NCBI GenBank assembly: GCA_029960885.1
Contig: JASBVV010000046.1
Span: 41,895-105,894 of the forward strand
DNA: 64,000 nt
Reading direction: 5' to 3'
From: Kyrpidia sp.
GTDB taxonomy: Bacteria; Bacillota; Bacilli; Kyrpidiales; Kyrpidiaceae
Part shown: positions 47,861 to 58,130 of the stretch, piece after piece
Numbering within the stretch: the stretch's first letter is position 1
Layout of the letters: the number at the start of each line of letters is the position of its first letter
Notes under the pieces: generated by a model
The model's input: the letters and a program-made list of their open reading frames with translations, nothing else
The model's database searches: none
What the model was told of the DNA's origin: nothing
Program-made: the position numbers and the translations under genes

Positions 47861-48982
47861 TCACCTGGCGATCGCTTCCTCCAGCGGCGTGTACGGCAGC
47901 CCCACCGACGAGGCCACGGCGGCATTGGTGACACACCCGTGCACCACGTTCACTCCCTTGGCCAGGGCAGGATTGCGATGAACCGCCGCGAGATACCCGT
48001 CCTCAGCCAGCGCCATGACGTACGGAAGGGTTGCGCCGGTCAGGGCCAGGGTCGATGTCCGGGGAACCGCACCGGGAATATTGGCCACCGCGTAGTGGAT
48101 AACTCCATATTTGACGTAGGTGGGATCGCTGTGGGTGGTGACCCGGTCCACCGTTTCGATGGAGCCGCCCTGGTCGATGGCCACGTCGACGATCACCGAG
48201 CCCGGGGACATCTGTTTGACCATCGCTTCGGTCACCAGTTTCGGGGCACGGGCTCCCGGATTCAAGACGGCTCCGATCAACAGATCCGCCCTCCGCACCT
48301 CCTGTTCAATGGCGTAAGCATTGGACATCACCGTTTTCACGCGGCCGCCGAACAGATCGTCCAATTGCCGCAGGCGATCCGGGCTCTTATCGAGAATCAC
48401 CACGTCCGCCCCGAGACCCACGGCCATTTTGGCCGCATGGGTTCCCACCGTTCCCCCGCCGACGATCACCACCCGGGCCGGAGGTACACCGGGAACACCG
48501 CCGATCAGCACTCCCTTGCCGCCGTTCGTTTTTTCCAGAAACTGCGCGCCGATCTGGACGGACATTCGGCCCGCCACCTCGCTCATGGGCGTCAGCAGAG
48601 GGAGAGCGCCTCCGGGCAGTTGGATGGTCTCATAAGCGATGGCCGTCACCCCTTTTTTCTGAAGGGTCTCGGTCAGTTCCGGGGCGGCGGCCAGATGCAG
48701 ATATGCAAACAATACTAATCCATCCCGAAAAAACCGAAATTCCTCGGGTTCCGGCTCTTTGACTTTCACGATCATCTCCGACCGGTCCCACACCCCGGCA
48801 GCCCCGGACACCACCTCGCCTCCGACGGACCGATATTCCTCATCGGGAAATCCGCTGCCCGCGCCCGCGCCGGCTTCGATCAACACCCGGTGCCCCGCAT
48901 CGACCAGGGCGTGAACCCCCGCCGGCGTCATGGCCACCCGATTCTCGTTGTTTTTGATCTCTTTCGGAACGCCGATCACCAC
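47861..48982 (-). CDS. ald: Alanine dehydrogenase
   Basis: NAD-dependent interconversion of L-alanine and pyruvate plus ammonia. The 373-residue protein has the N-terminal signature [22 protein letters not shown] and the catalytic-histidine region [10 protein letters not shown]. The Rossmann motif [28 protein letters not shown] and [13 protein letters not shown] follow. GTG 48982 (or 48979) follows GAGGGGCGAGG. It sits between yqzK and the fur terminator, so it probably has its own promoter, which I could not define. Confidence 0.96.
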   Translation of the reverse strand: MVIGVPKEIKNNENRVAMTPAGVHALVDAGHRVLIEAGAGAGSGFPDEEYRSVGGEVVSGAAGVWDRSEMIVKVKEPEPEEFRFFRDGLVLFAYLHLAAAPELTETLQKKGVTAIAYETIQLPGGALPLLTPMSEVAGRMSVQIGAQFLEKTNGGKGVLIGGVPGVPPARVVIVGGGTVGTHAAKMAVGLGADVVILDKSPDRLRQLDDLFGGRVKTVMSNAYAIEQEVRRADLLIGAVLNPGARAPKLVTEAMVKQMSPGSVIVDVAIDQGGSIETVDRVTTHSDPTYVKYGVIHYAVANIPGAVPRTSTLALTGATLPYVMALAEDGYLAAVHRNPALAKGVNVVHGCVTNAAVASSVGLPYTPLEEAIAR

Positions 48983-49116
48983 TGTGCCTCGCCCCTCTCA
49001 CGTATGCGGATCATTCCATCCACCGGTCAGATTTCCCCTTGAATCCACCGGGTATGTCCCGACCCCGGGCTCCGTCTCGTCCGCCGCGGCCCGGATCTCT
49101 CACCCGCCCGAATAGA

Positions 49117-49147
49117 CAAAAAGACAGATAGCCGCGCTACCTGTCTT
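49117..49147 (-). terminator. Terminator of fur
   Basis: On the minus strand a 12-bp stem (AAGACAGGTAGC / GCTATCTGTCTT, one G-U pair) around GCG is followed by TTTTTG. It lies 24 nt past the fur stop. Confidence 0.82.
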
Positions 49148-49170
49148 CCGATCCGGAATCTATGAAGCCC

Positions 49171-49629
49171 TTACGCCGGACCTTTTCCCCGGCATCGTGA
49201 ACAGTAGCCGAGAAAACTGACCCGATGATCGGTAATCTGAAACCCATGCCGCTCCTCAATCTTTTTTTCGAGATCTCCGAGAAGATCTTCGATCTCCGAC
49301 ACCCTCCCGCAGTTGAGACAAATCAGGTGATGGTGATGATGGGGCTGATCGTTTTCCCGAAATTCATAGCGGGCGACGCCGTCGCCAAAATTGAGCTTCT
49401 CGATCACCCGCAGATCGACCAAAAGTTCCAGGGTCCGGTACACCGTGGCCAGTCCGATGTCCGGCGCTTTCTGCTTGACGAGCATGAACACCTCTTCGGC
49501 GCTGAGATGCCCTTCTTGGTTTTCCAGTAGAACTCGCACAGTCGCTTCCCGCTGGGGTGTCAACTTCAACTGTTCGGCGTGCAAGAGTTTCCTGATCTGC
49601 TGCAGCCGTTCCATCAGCTTCTCGTCCAC
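49171..49629 (-). CDS. fur: Fur-family ferric uptake regulator
   Basis: Metal-responsive transcriptional repressor. The 152-residue protein has the winged helix (LTPQREATVRVLLENQEGHLSAEEVFMLVKQKAPDIGLATVYRTLELL), the metal motif HHHHHLICLNCGRVSEIED and a second CSRC near the C terminus for structural zinc. GTG 49629 lies just after a consensus promoter; ATG 49614 is an alternative. Fur rather than PerR or Zur is suggested by the gene context, not proved. Confidence 0.9.
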   Translation of the reverse strand: MDEKLMERLQQIRKLLHAEQLKLTPQREATVRVLLENQEGHLSAEEVFMLVKQKAPDIGLATVYRTLELLVDLRVIEKLNFGDGVARYEFRENDQPHHHHHLICLNCGRVSEIEDLLGDLEKKIEERHGFQITDHRVSFLGYCSRCRGKGPA

Positions 49630-49662
49630 CCTTGCACCCCCTTTGTCTTGCGACCCTGTCCC

Positions 49663-49692
49663 ATTATAGTCGCCGAAGTTTTCCCTTGTCAA
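49663..49692 (-). promoter_or_regulatory. Consensus promoter of fur
   Basis: TTGACA (49692-49687) and TATAAT (49668-49663), both perfect, are 18 bp apart. Transcription would start near 49656, about 27 nt before the GTG. Confidence 0.85.
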
Positions 49693-50015
49693 ACTTTCCC
49701 TCGCATCAAATCCAGGGCCGTTTCCAGGGAATCCGGCTGTATCCGAGCTTCGAAAAACAATTTGTTCCGGGTCTCTTTGCCGCATCGCCGGCAGCGATGG
49801 ACGACCATGTAGCCCTTTTTCCCATCGTACTCCACCGCCACCGGTTCCATGAGTCCCCCGCACCCGGCCGCCCGGTCGCCGGGCAGCTCATCCACATGGC
49901 GGGACCACAGGCACCGGGGGCAGTGGTTTCGGCAGCTTCCGGGCAGCGGCGCCACCGGCAACCCGCACCGCGCACAAATGAAACCTTCGTTGCGCACGGT
50001 AAATCGTTTGGCCAC
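49689..50015 (-). CDS. RNHCP-domain zinc-ribbon protein
   Basis: A 108-residue protein carrying the name-giving motif RNHCPRCLWSRHVD near residue 28. Cysteine pairs CARCG, CPRC and CRRCG suggest two zinc ribbons. The family is widespread and of unknown function. GTG 50015 is preceded by GAGGCGAGG. The stop overlaps the -35 of fur by a few bases. Confidence 0.82.
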   Translation of the reverse strand: MAKRFTVRNEGFICARCGLPVAPLPGSCRNHCPRCLWSRHVDELPGDRAAGCGGLMEPVAVEYDGKKGYMVVHRCRRCGKETRNKLFFEARIQPDSLETALDLMRGKV

Positions 50016-50074
50016 CGCACCTCGCCTCCCGCCCCTTTTCCCTACTCGGTCGAGCCGCCGGTTTCCCTCGAAAA

Positions 50075-50716
50075 CTAGTGGATCCAGCGGCTCACCGCCA
50101 GCTTCATGAGCCGGGCGGACACAAACCCCTCCACCCCGGCCGACACCAGAAGGACCCCTGCCATCGCCACCACCACCCATGAATACGCCGTCAGATGTCC
50201 GGCGAGATTCGTCCGGATTTGCCGGGCGAATCCCGCGCGCAGCAGCTCGAGGGAAAAAGCCAGCCCCGCCGTGGCGCAGGCCATCAACGCGGGCACGGCG
50301 AGCAGGTTCTGTGGCAACATCCCGGCCATCGACACAACAAAACCCGGCCACGCATATTGTTCCACAAAAAACGCCACCGAGAACCCCATCACAAAGCCTT
50401 TCAGAAACACCAGCCCGACGATGAGGGGCAGGCCGATGATCGACAAGCCGAATATCCAGATGAACGCCACCCATTTCATGTACACGCCCGCCGTGTGCCG
50501 AACGATGTCCGCCGGCGACGCCCCTTGGCCGGCGGCCAACACCGTGAGAAAACTGGCGACCTCGTCAGCCAGGATCTGTTTCTGGGCTCCCCCCAGGGAG
50601 TCCTCGATCAGGGCGCCGAAGAAGACCCCCACCAGAAACAGAACGGCCACGAACCGATAGAGCCCTCTGCGGGTTTGGATGTGCAGGTTGGCGGTTTGAC
50701 GCCATCTGGAGTTCAC
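50075..50716 (-). CDS. spoIIM: Stage II sporulation protein M
   Basis: Part of the SpoIIDMP peptidoglycan-degrading machine that drives engulfment of the forespore. The 213-residue protein has about five hydrophobic segments and typical SpoIIM features (GVFFGALIEDSLGGAQKQ near residue 30; PLIVGLVFLKGFVMGFSVAFFVEQY; LPQNLLAVPALM). GTG 50716 is preceded by AAGGAGGGGG. It marks the organism as an endospore former. Confidence 0.93.
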   Translation of the reverse strand: MNSRWRQTANLHIQTRRGLYRFVAVLFLVGVFFGALIEDSLGGAQKQILADEVASFLTVLAAGQGASPADIVRHTAGVYMKWVAFIWIFGLSIIGLPLIVGLVFLKGFVMGFSVAFFVEQYAWPGFVVSMAGMLPQNLLAVPALMACATAGLAFSLELLRAGFARQIRTNLAGHLTAYSWVVVAMAGVLLVSAGVEGFVSARLMKLAVSRWIH

Positions 50717-50783
50717 CTCCGCCCCCTCCTTGTCCAAGATGTTCCATACTTATGCCGGACAAGGAGATCCTATGAAACCCTTT

Positions 50784-52070
50784 CTACTGAACCACCCGGC
50801 CGTAGCGCCCGCCTCCCCCGGTGCGCACCGCCAGGCGCCCCTCCCGGGCCCGAACCACGAGGTCGGCCAACGCCTCTCCCACCACCTCGGTGAGTGCCTC
50901 CCGGGGTGCCCTGTGGAGCACGCCCATTTCACTGCCGAAGGCGCGCAGAAGGGCCGCCCTCCGCTTCGGTCCCAGACCGGGAATGAACTCCAGCGGCACT
51001 TGATGGACATACGGGGGGCGGCCGGGAGGATGATGAGGTCGCGGGAGATCCGCCACCTGCGCCAGTCGGTCGAGAACGCCCATCACCACCCGGTCGTTCC
51101 CGCAGACCGGACACGCCGTCACCGGCGGCGCCCCGGCGGCCACCGTCCCGCACCGCGGACAGGCCGTGCGGTGGTATTTACCCAGGGACGGGTCTAGGCC
51201 GAAGTTTCCGGTTACCGCTCGCCCGTTCCGGGCTTTGAGGGCGAGGGACAGTTCCCGGAAACTGGGTTCCCGGAGGCGCAGGCGGTTGTACTCCCTTGCG
51301 ATCCGGTCCACCGAGTGGGCATCGGAGTTGCTGACAAAAGAAAACGGCCCGAGTTCCGAGATTCGATCCGCCATCTCCGTGTCGGCGCTCAGCCCCAGTT
51401 CCACGGCATCCACCCCGCCCGGATCCACCATCTCCGCCATCCGGGCCGCGCAGCAGCCGTACAACCCCTTGTGAGGAGTGAAGGCATGGTGAATGATAAA
51501 CAGCCCGCCCAGCCGCCGGCACACCTCCTGCAATTCCACCGCATTCCCCCGGATTCGCTGGGAGCTGAGCCCGGGGTTCGTCACCCGGGTCGCCAACCAT
51601 TCGGAAAACGCCCGAAGTTCGTCCAAACCCGGCAGCCACACGCCAAAATGCGCCGCTCCGCCGTGAGGGCCTCCCACCTCCACCTCGGCCCCGGTCAGAA
51701 CCAGGGTATTCTCCCCGTAGACCAGCCCTCCGTCCGGATGGGGGCGCAGCCGCCGTTGCGCGACGAGATCGTCGATCTCCTCGAGCACGCCGGTACAGGC
51801 GGCATCGACGATGCCGATCAGATCGAGACCTTTGCGCCGGGTGGCCTCTTCGAGGACCGCCCGGACGGTCATGGCCGAGGAAGCGGCCATTTTGACCGGC
51901 CGGCCCGCCGCCGTGCGCCCGATATGGATATGAAGGTCGGCGAACCATTCCCTCAGGCCGTCTCTCGCCCCTTCCGCCGGCCGCTCACCGCCCGTCACCA
52001 TCCGAACTCCTTCCGAGTCTCCGCCGGTTCCGGCAAGCCGGGAGGACTCCGGGGGGCGCTCCGGGCTCAT
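50784..52070 (-). CDS. PHP-domain endonuclease Q family protein (YqxK-like)
   Basis: Predicted DNA-repair nuclease related to archaeal EndoQ, which cuts at deaminated bases. The 428-residue protein has the PHP metal motif FADLHIHIGR near residue 49, FIIHHAFTPHKG, FVSNSDAHSVDRIA, a zinc ribbon (CPRCG...CPVCG near 325-347) and a C-terminal helix-hairpin-helix-like stretch FIPGLGPKRRAALLRAFGSE. ATG 52070 overlaps the nudF stop as ATGA. In Bacillus yqxK is also a neighbour of nudF. Confidence 0.88.
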   Translation of the reverse strand: MSPERPPESSRLAGTGGDSEGVRMVTGGERPAEGARDGLREWFADLHIHIGRTAAGRPVKMAASSAMTVRAVLEEATRRKGLDLIGIVDAACTGVLEEIDDLVAQRRLRPHPDGGLVYGENTLVLTGAEVEVGGPHGGAAHFGVWLPGLDELRAFSEWLATRVTNPGLSSQRIRGNAVELQEVCRRLGGLFIIHHAFTPHKGLYGCCAARMAEMVDPGGVDAVELGLSADTEMADRISELGPFSFVSNSDAHSVDRIAREYNRLRLREPSFRELSLALKARNGRAVTGNFGLDPSLGKYHRTACPRCGTVAAGAPPVTACPVCGNDRVVMGVLDRLAQVADLPRPHHPPGRPPYVHQVPLEFIPGLGPKRRAALLRAFGSEMGVLHRAPREALTEVVGEALADLVVRAREGRLAVRTGGGGRYGRVVQ

Positions 52071-52618
52071 CGGCCCTTCTCCAGGCAGCCCAACCACCAC
52101 TGCAGAGCCACCAGGGTTTTCCCGTCGCAGAACAGCCCGTCCGCCAAACCTCGTTTCACCTCATCGGCGGTCATGCCGGACACCTCGAGAAATTCATCCT
52201 CATCCGGGTGGTTCGCCCCGGCGGTCAGCCCGGTGGCGTAATAGAGATGCATGATCTCATTGGAGAATCCGGGGGATGTAAAAAAACGGACCACGAATTC
52301 CCAGTGCTCCGCACGATACCCTGTCTCTTCCTCCAATTCGCGCTTGGCGCAGGCCAGGGGGTCCTCGCCGGCCTCCAGTTTCCCCGCCGGCACCTCCTTG
52401 GACATGCGCCCGATCGCGTACCGAAATTGATCCACCAGCACCACCCGGCCGTCCCGGGTCTCAGCCACCACCGCCACGGCACCGGGGTGACGGACCACCT
52501 CTCTGGTGGTGCGGCCCCCGTCCGGCAGTTCCACCTCATGCACTTCCACGGTGACCACTCGGCCGGAAAACATCGTTTTCACCCCAACCGTTCGCTCGAC
52601 GGTTCCAGGTCCTGACAT
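52067..52618 (-). CDS. nudF: ADP-ribose pyrophosphatase (NUDIX)
   Basis: Hydrolyses ADP-ribose to AMP and ribose-5-P. The 183-residue protein has the Nudix box GKLEAGEDPLACAKRELEEETG near residues 79-100, preceded by VDQFRYAIGRMSKEVPA. ATG 52618 has AGGAGG upstream. Cotranscribed with the EndoQ-like gene. Confidence 0.93.
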   Translation of the reverse strand: MSGPGTVERTVGVKTMFSGRVVTVEVHEVELPDGGRTTREVVRHPGAVAVVAETRDGRVVLVDQFRYAIGRMSKEVPAGKLEAGEDPLACAKRELEEETGYRAEHWEFVVRFFTSPGFSNEIMHLYYATGLTAGANHPDEDEFLEVSGMTADEVKRGLADGLFCDGKTLVALQWWLGCLEKGR

Positions 52619-52659
52619 CCTGCCTCCTCCTGTCCATGTCCTTCTGTCCCGCCCGGCCT

Positions 52660-53751
52660 CTACCCCTCTTGAACCGCCAGCGACAGGGCCAGGCGGACAG
52701 CGTCCCCCAGCGCCCGAACGCCGACCGATTCCCGAGGGGAATGACTGTGTTCGTATCCGACCCCCAGGGTAATCGCCGGAAGGCCCCGGCTGTTCAACAC
52801 ATTCGCGTCACTGCCGCCCATCGCCTCCCTGTACCGCACCGTAACCCCGATATCTTCGGCCGCCCGCCGAAACAGTGCGACCACCGGATCCGAAGGGGTC
52901 AACTCCATGGCCGGATACAGCACAGACGCCCTCACCTCGGCGTCGATGCGATGGGTTTGCGCCGACATCCGCACACAGAGGCCCATGCGCTCCATCTGTT
53001 TCCAAAGCCGTCCCGGATTGTAGCCCAGTGCTTCTGCCGTCAGATACATCGTGCCGCCGTCCCGGCCCCGGGTCCCCCCCAGTCCCACGATCCGGGCCCG
53101 AATGCCGGGCTCCGGCCGCCCGAGCCGCATGGCGGAAACGGCTTCGGCGGCCGCCCTCCCAGGATCCCCCGCAGGTCCCGGCCACCGCCCGGCCAACCCC
53201 GCGAACGCCCCCCGGACCACCGCTTGGGCGGGCGAGCGGAGCACCGCCGTACCCACCGGACCCGCCGCGTCAAACACAAACCCATAACGGGCTTGAAGTT
53301 GTCCCGTGTCAAAATGCCTGGCTCCCAACAGCCCCTCTTCCTCACAGACGGTGAACAGCAATTCCAACGGGGCATGAGAGATGTTCCCCTCCCGGAGCAC
53401 CCGAACCGTCTCAAGCAGCACGGCCACGCCGGCTTTGTCGTCCGCTCCCAAAGGGTGGATGCCGTCTCCGACGATGCGGTCTCCCTGGACTCTCGGACGC
53501 ACCCGGTGTCCGCCGCCCACGGTGTCCAGATGGGCGACGAACAGGAGCGGAGCGCGGTCGCGATCCCCCGGGATCCGGGCCATCACGTTGCCCGCATTGC
53601 CCCTGATCCGCCAACCGGCTTTGTCCTCCGTCACCTGCGCTCCAAGACCCCGGAGTCGCCTGCGCACATAATCGGCCATTCTCCGTTCGCCCCGGGACGG
53701 GCTGCGAATGCCCACCAACTGCAGGAACTCCTTCACCACCCGGTCTTCCAC
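52660..53751 (-). CDS. M20-family metallopeptidase (peptidase T-like, YqjE type)
   Basis: Di-zinc aminopeptidase of 363 residues. Metal-site motifs are VAHLDTV near residue 73, LGADDKAGVA near 104 and TVCEEEGLLG near 133, with the late YEHSHSPRESV. The start is GTG 53751 (GTG 53739 possible); the upstream binding site is weak. It follows the carboxyltransferase gene, as yqjE follows yqjD in Bacillus. Substrate unknown. Confidence 0.88.
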   Translation of the reverse strand: MEDRVVKEFLQLVGIRSPSRGERRMADYVRRRLRGLGAQVTEDKAGWRIRGNAGNVMARIPGDRDRAPLLFVAHLDTVGGGHRVRPRVQGDRIVGDGIHPLGADDKAGVAVLLETVRVLREGNISHAPLELLFTVCEEEGLLGARHFDTGQLQARYGFVFDAAGPVGTAVLRSPAQAVVRGAFAGLAGRWPGPAGDPGRAAAEAVSAMRLGRPEPGIRARIVGLGGTRGRDGGTMYLTAEALGYNPGRLWKQMERMGLCVRMSAQTHRIDAEVRASVLYPAMELTPSDPVVALFRRAAEDIGVTVRYREAMGGSDANVLNSRGLPAITLGVGYEHSHSPRESVGVRALGDAVRLALSLAVQEG

Positions 53752-53773
53752 CGCCGCCGGACCTCGCCACCTT

Positions 53774-55321
53774 TCACAAGGGAATGTTGCCGTGTTTTTT
53801 CCCGGGTCGGGATTCCTCCTTGCCCTCGAGAATTTCCAGGGACTCTTTTAGTTTACGCCGAGTTTCCCGGGGATCGATCACATCGTCGACCATGCCGTAG
53901 GAGGCCGCGACATAAGGATTCGAGAATCGCTCGCGGTATTCGGCAATTTTCTGGGCCCGGGTGGCCGCGGGATCGGGACTTTCTTCGATTTCCTTGGCAA
54001 AAATGATGTTCGCCGCCCCTTCGGGCCCCATCACCGCCACCTCGGCGATGGGCCAAGCGTAGACCAGGTCCGCCCCGATGGCCTTGCTGTTGAGAGCCAC
54101 ATACGCTCCGCCGAACGCTTTGCGCAGAATCACCGTGATCTTCGGCACCGTGGCTTCGGAATAGGCGTACAGAATCTTGGCCCCGTGCCGGATAATCCCG
54201 CCGTGCTCCTGTTTGACCCCGGGAATGAATCCGGTGACATCCTCGAATGTGATGATGGGAATGTTGAAACAATCGCAAAACCGGATGAACCGGGCGATTT
54301 TGTCCGACGAATTGATGTCCAGACCCCCGGCCATGAATTTCGGATTGTTGGCCACAATCCCCACGGGCCGGCCGTCGATCCGGGCGAAGCCCACCACCGC
54401 ATTTTTCGCGAACTGGGCGTGAACCTCCATGAAATCCCCGTCGTCCACCACCCGCTCGATAACCCTGCGGACGTCGTACACCTTCGTCCCGTCCACCGGC
54501 ACGAGGTCGATCATCTCCTCGTCCCACCCGTCGTCATTCCGAACCGGACGCCGGGGCGGCCGTTCCCGGCTGCTCGACGGCAGAAAATCCAGAAGCCGCC
54601 TGACCTGACCGAGCACCTCTGCCTCATCCGGCCCGGTGAAATGGGCCACTCCGCTGAGGGACCCGTGCACCCGGGCCCCACCGAGATTCTCCGAGCTGAT
54701 CGACTCTCCGGTAACCGCCTCGATCACCTTGGGCCCGGTGATAAACATCTGGCTCGTCCCTTCAACCATAAAGATAAAATCCGTGATCGCCGGGGAATAC
54801 ACGGCGCCCCCGGCACACGGCCCCATGATCACCGAGATTTGCGGCACCACCCCGGAATAGATGGAATTCCGGTAGAAAATCTGTCCATATCCGTCCAGGG
54901 ACACCACCCCTTCCTGGATGCGGGCGCCCCCGGAGTCGTTCAGCCCAAGGATGGGACAGCCGTTTTTCGCCGCCAGATCCATGATCTTGGCGATCTTTTG
55001 CGCGTGCATCTCCCCCAGGGCCCCTCCGAACACCGTGAAATCCTGGGCGAAAATGTACACCGTCCGGCCGTTGATTTTCCCGTAACCGGTCACCACTCCT
55101 TCGCCGGGCGCGTCCATCTGATCCATGCCGAAGAGGGTTCCCCGGTGTTCGATAAACGGATTTAACTCCCGAAAGGTCCCGGGATCCAGAAGAAGGTCAA
55201 TCCGCTCCCGTGCGGTGAGTTTGCCGCGGTCATGCTGTTGGGCAATCCGCCGGTCTCCGCCGCCCAGTTCCACCTTCCTCCGGCGCTCTTCCATATCGAG
55301 GATTTTTTCGATCAACGACAA
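53774..55321 (-). CDS. Propionyl/methylmalonyl-CoA carboxyltransferase subunit
   Basis: Biotin-dependent carboxyltransferase of 515 residues (MmdA/PccB/YqjD type). Visible features are GKLTARERIDLLLDPGTF, the acyl-CoA-binding segment LGLNDSGGARIQEGV and oxyanion loops MGPCAGGAVYSPAITDF and RKAFGGAYVALNSK. TTG 55321 follows AGGAGG. Biotin carboxylase and carrier genes are absent here, so it may act as the beta subunit of propionyl-CoA carboxylase with partners encoded elsewhere, or in a decarboxylase complex. The epimerase and mutase genes upstream support propionyl-CoA flux. Confidence 0.92.
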   Translation of the reverse strand: MSLIEKILDMEERRRKVELGGGDRRIAQQHDRGKLTARERIDLLLDPGTFRELNPFIEHRGTLFGMDQMDAPGEGVVTGYGKINGRTVYIFAQDFTVFGGALGEMHAQKIAKIMDLAAKNGCPILGLNDSGGARIQEGVVSLDGYGQIFYRNSIYSGVVPQISVIMGPCAGGAVYSPAITDFIFMVEGTSQMFITGPKVIEAVTGESISSENLGGARVHGSLSGVAHFTGPDEAEVLGQVRRLLDFLPSSSRERPPRRPVRNDDGWDEEMIDLVPVDGTKVYDVRRVIERVVDDGDFMEVHAQFAKNAVVGFARIDGRPVGIVANNPKFMAGGLDINSSDKIARFIRFCDCFNIPIITFEDVTGFIPGVKQEHGGIIRHGAKILYAYSEATVPKITVILRKAFGGAYVALNSKAIGADLVYAWPIAEVAVMGPEGAANIIFAKEIEESPDPAATRAQKIAEYRERFSNPYVAASYGMVDDVIDPRETRRKLKESLEILEGKEESRPGKKHGNIPL

Positions 55322-55344
55322 TAGACCTCCTTGCGTCGGTTCGA

Positions 55345-56175
55345 CTATTCATCCACGCGCTGGCAAAACTCGGTCAACACGCCGCCGGTGCTCTTGGGGT
55401 GCACAAAAGCGATCAATTTCCCGTGTCCGCCCGGACGGGGCTCCTCATCAATCAACCGGCATCCCGCTTCCCGGGCCCTTCGCAGGCGCTCGGCCACGTC
55501 CTTCACTCGGTAGGCCACGTGGTGAATCCCCGGCCCGCGCTTGTCCAAAAACTTGGCAATCGGGCTGTCCGGAGCGGTGGGTTCAAGCAGTTCGACGGTG
55601 CTTTCCCCAACGGCCAGAAAGGCTGCGGTCACCTGCTGGTCCTCAATGACCTCTTGGTGAATCACCCGCATGCCGAGCTGTTCCGTATAAAACGGCAAAG
55701 CCTCCCGCAGGGACGGGACCGCGATCCCGATGTGGTCGATCCGATCCGGGGGCTCCGGAATGTCCTGCGGCACCTCTTTCCTTCGAACGTGGGTCCGGAT
55801 AAACTCCACCGTCTCCTGAATCGACGTCCCCGGTGTGAATACCTCGGCAATTCCCGCCTCTTTGAGGGCCGGGATATCCTCCCGGGGGATGACGCCGCCG
55901 CCCACCACCAGGATGTCGTCCGCCCCCTGTGCCCGAAGCAGGCGAACCACTTCGGGAAACAGCTCCATGTGGGCGCCGGACAAAGACGACAGACCGATAC
56001 AGTCCACATCCTCCTGGAGCGCCGCCGCCACGATCTGTTCCGGCGTCTGCCGCAATCCGGAGTAGACGACCTCCATACCGGCATCCCGCAGGCCCTGGGC
56101 GATCACCAGGGCGCCCCGGTCATGACCGTCGAGACCGGGTTTAGCCACCAACACGCGAATTGTCCGTTCCGCCAC
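55345..56175 (-). CDS. Fusion of methylmalonyl-CoA mutase B12-binding subunit and methylmalonyl-CoA epimerase
   Basis: One 276-residue frame holds two enzymes. Residues 1-130 are a cobalamin-binding domain with D16-x-H18-x-x-G21 (GLDGHDRG), GLSSLSG and VVGGGVIP. After a linker of about 14 residues, residues 145-276 are a vicinal-oxygen-chelate epimerase ([12 protein letters not shown] with H148; GIHHVAYRV; a glutamate near the end). The mutase catalytic chain is encoded just upstream, so the fusion probably supplies its B12 domain and channels the epimer. GTG 56175 is the start, after AAAGGGTGAC. No stop or frame break separates the domains. Confidence 0.9.
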   Translation of the reverse strand: MAERTIRVLVAKPGLDGHDRGALVIAQGLRDAGMEVVYSGLRQTPEQIVAAALQEDVDCIGLSSLSGAHMELFPEVVRLLRAQGADDILVVGGGVIPREDIPALKEAGIAEVFTPGTSIQETVEFIRTHVRRKEVPQDIPEPPDRIDHIGIAVPSLREALPFYTEQLGMRVIHQEVIEDQQVTAAFLAVGESTVELLEPTAPDSPIAKFLDKRGPGIHHVAYRVKDVAERLRRAREAGCRLIDEEPRPGGHGKLIAFVHPKSTGGVLTEFCQRVDE

Positions 56176-56233
56176 GGCATGTCACCCTTTCTCCTTCGTC
56201 ACCGCCGACCGACCGGCCGGTTCAAATCTGTGT

Positions 56234-57898
56234 TCACCACTGTGCGGGCCGATACTCGCCAAAGACATCGCGCAACACGCCGCAGATCTCTCCCAGGGTC
56301 GCGTACCCCCGCACCGCATCCACAATGTACGGCATCAGATTGTCGGTTCCCTGCGCCGCTTCTTTCAACCGGGCCAGCGCCGTTTCAACCTCCGCGGCGC
56401 TGCGGCCGGCGCGGAGGTCCGCCAGTTCCTTCCTTCGCCGTTCTCCCAGTCGGGGATCCACCCGCAAGAGTTCCGGTTCGGGCTCGTCCTCCACCCGGAA
56501 TGCGTTGACCCCGACCACGATCTCTTCACCGTTCTCCACGGCCATCTGGGTTCGGTAGGCGGCATCCCGGATTTCCCGCTGCATATATCCCGCCTCGATG
56601 GCCTGAACCGCGCCGCCCATCTCGTCGATCTTTTCAATGTATTCCATGGCCCTGCGTTCAATCTCATCGGTCAACTCCTCGACATAATACGAACCGGCCA
56701 ACGGATCCACCGTGTCCGCCACGCCGCTTTCAAACGCGATAATCTGCTGCGTCCGCAGCGCGATCCGCGCCGACTCCTCGGTGGGCAACGCCAGGGCCTC
56801 GTCCCGGCTGTTCGTGTGGAGGCTCTGGGTGCCGCCGAGCACCGCCGCCAGGGCCTGGATCGTCACCCGTACAATGTTGTTATCCGGCTGCTGGGCGGTC
56901 AGGGTCGATCCGCCGGTCTGCGTGTGGAAACGCAGTTGCCACGATTTGGGATTTTTCGCTCCAAAGCGCTCCCGCATAATCCGGGCCCAAAGCCGCCGGG
57001 CCGCCCGGAACTTGGCGATCTCCTCGAAAAAGTGATTATGCGCGTTAAAAAAGAAGGAGAGCCGCGGCCCGAACGTATCCACATCGAGCCCCCGCTTCAC
57101 CGCCGCCTCGACGTAGGCGATGGCGTTGGCCAGTGTAAAGGCCACCTCCTGCACCGCCGTGGAGCCGGCCTCCCGGATGTGATACCCGCTGATGCTGATG
57201 GTATTCCATTGGGGCACTTTTTCACTGCAGTAGGCGAAAATATCGGTGATCAGCCGCATGGAAGGCTTCGGCGGAAAAATATATGTTCCCCTGGCCACGT
57301 ATTCTTTCAGGATATCGTTCTGGGTCGTCCCGCCCAGTTTTTCGGACGGGACTCCCTGCTTTTCTCCGACAACGATGTACATCGCCAACAGCACCGCGGC
57401 CGGAGCGTTGATCGTCATCGACGTCGTGACCTTGTCCAGTGGGATCCCGTCAAACAACTGCTCCATGTCCGCCAACGAGGAGATGGCCACCCCCACTTTG
57501 CCGACTTCGCCCCGGGCCATGGGGTGATCGGAATCGTACCCGATCTGTGTCGGCAGATCGAACGCCGTGGAGAGCCCGGTCTGCCCTTGTTCCAACAGAT
57601 ACCGAAACCGCCGGTTCGTCTCCTCCGCCGTTCCGAACCCGGCGTATTGACGCATCGTCCAGAATCTTCCGCGATACATGGTCCGCTGAACCCCTCGGGT
57701 GAAGGGGTACTCCCCGGGAAACCCGACGTTTTCCATGTAGCGTTTGAGTTCCTTTTTGTCGCCGCAGCGGGGGACGTACAGCCGCCTGACGACAATGCCC
57801 GACGAGGTCACAAAGGATTCCTTCCGTTCGGGTCGCTTTTTCACCGTCTGTTCCGTTTTCTTTTCCCATTCTTCATACCGCTGCTCAAAATCGGACAC
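56234..57898 (-). CDS. mcmA: Methylmalonyl-CoA mutase large (catalytic) subunit
   Basis: TIM-barrel subunit that isomerises methylmalonyl-CoA to succinyl-CoA with adenosylcobalamin. The 554-residue protein has [54 protein letters not shown] near residue 80, [12 protein letters not shown] and [12 protein letters not shown]. It lacks a C-terminal B12 domain, which is supplied by the next gene. GTG 57898 follows GGAGTGAGAAGG. Isobutyryl-CoA mutase activity cannot be excluded. Confidence 0.94.
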   Translation of the reverse strand: MSDFEQRYEEWEKKTEQTVKKRPERKESFVTSSGIVVRRLYVPRCGDKKELKRYMENVGFPGEYPFTRGVQRTMYRGRFWTMRQYAGFGTAEETNRRFRYLLEQGQTGLSTAFDLPTQIGYDSDHPMARGEVGKVGVAISSLADMEQLFDGIPLDKVTTSMTINAPAAVLLAMYIVVGEKQGVPSEKLGGTTQNDILKEYVARGTYIFPPKPSMRLITDIFAYCSEKVPQWNTISISGYHIREAGSTAVQEVAFTLANAIAYVEAAVKRGLDVDTFGPRLSFFFNAHNHFFEEIAKFRAARRLWARIMRERFGAKNPKSWQLRFHTQTGGSTLTAQQPDNNIVRVTIQALAAVLGGTQSLHTNSRDEALALPTEESARIALRTQQIIAFESGVADTVDPLAGSYYVEELTDEIERRAMEYIEKIDEMGGAVQAIEAGYMQREIRDAAYRTQMAVENGEEIVVGVNAFRVEDEPEPELLRVDPRLGERRRKELADLRAGRSAAEVETALARLKEAAQGTDNLMPYIVDAVRGYATLGEICGVLRDVFGEYRPAQW

Positions 57899-58130
57899 CC
57901 TTCTCACTCCTCTTTCCCAGCCCGCCGTAACCCATTCGATTATAGCATCCGGCGTTAGGATGCGCACCGGCGGAAAAGGCAAAGCCCGCCGAATCGACGG
58001 GCCGACATCGTGGGCCTCGGACACCTCCAGACGCAGGGACGCTACGACCATCGCGTGTCCGCCACCGGCGGGGCCGTGCATACCGCCCGCCGCGAGAGCG
58101 TCGCGGCGCCCCGTATCGTTTTCAGGCGGA

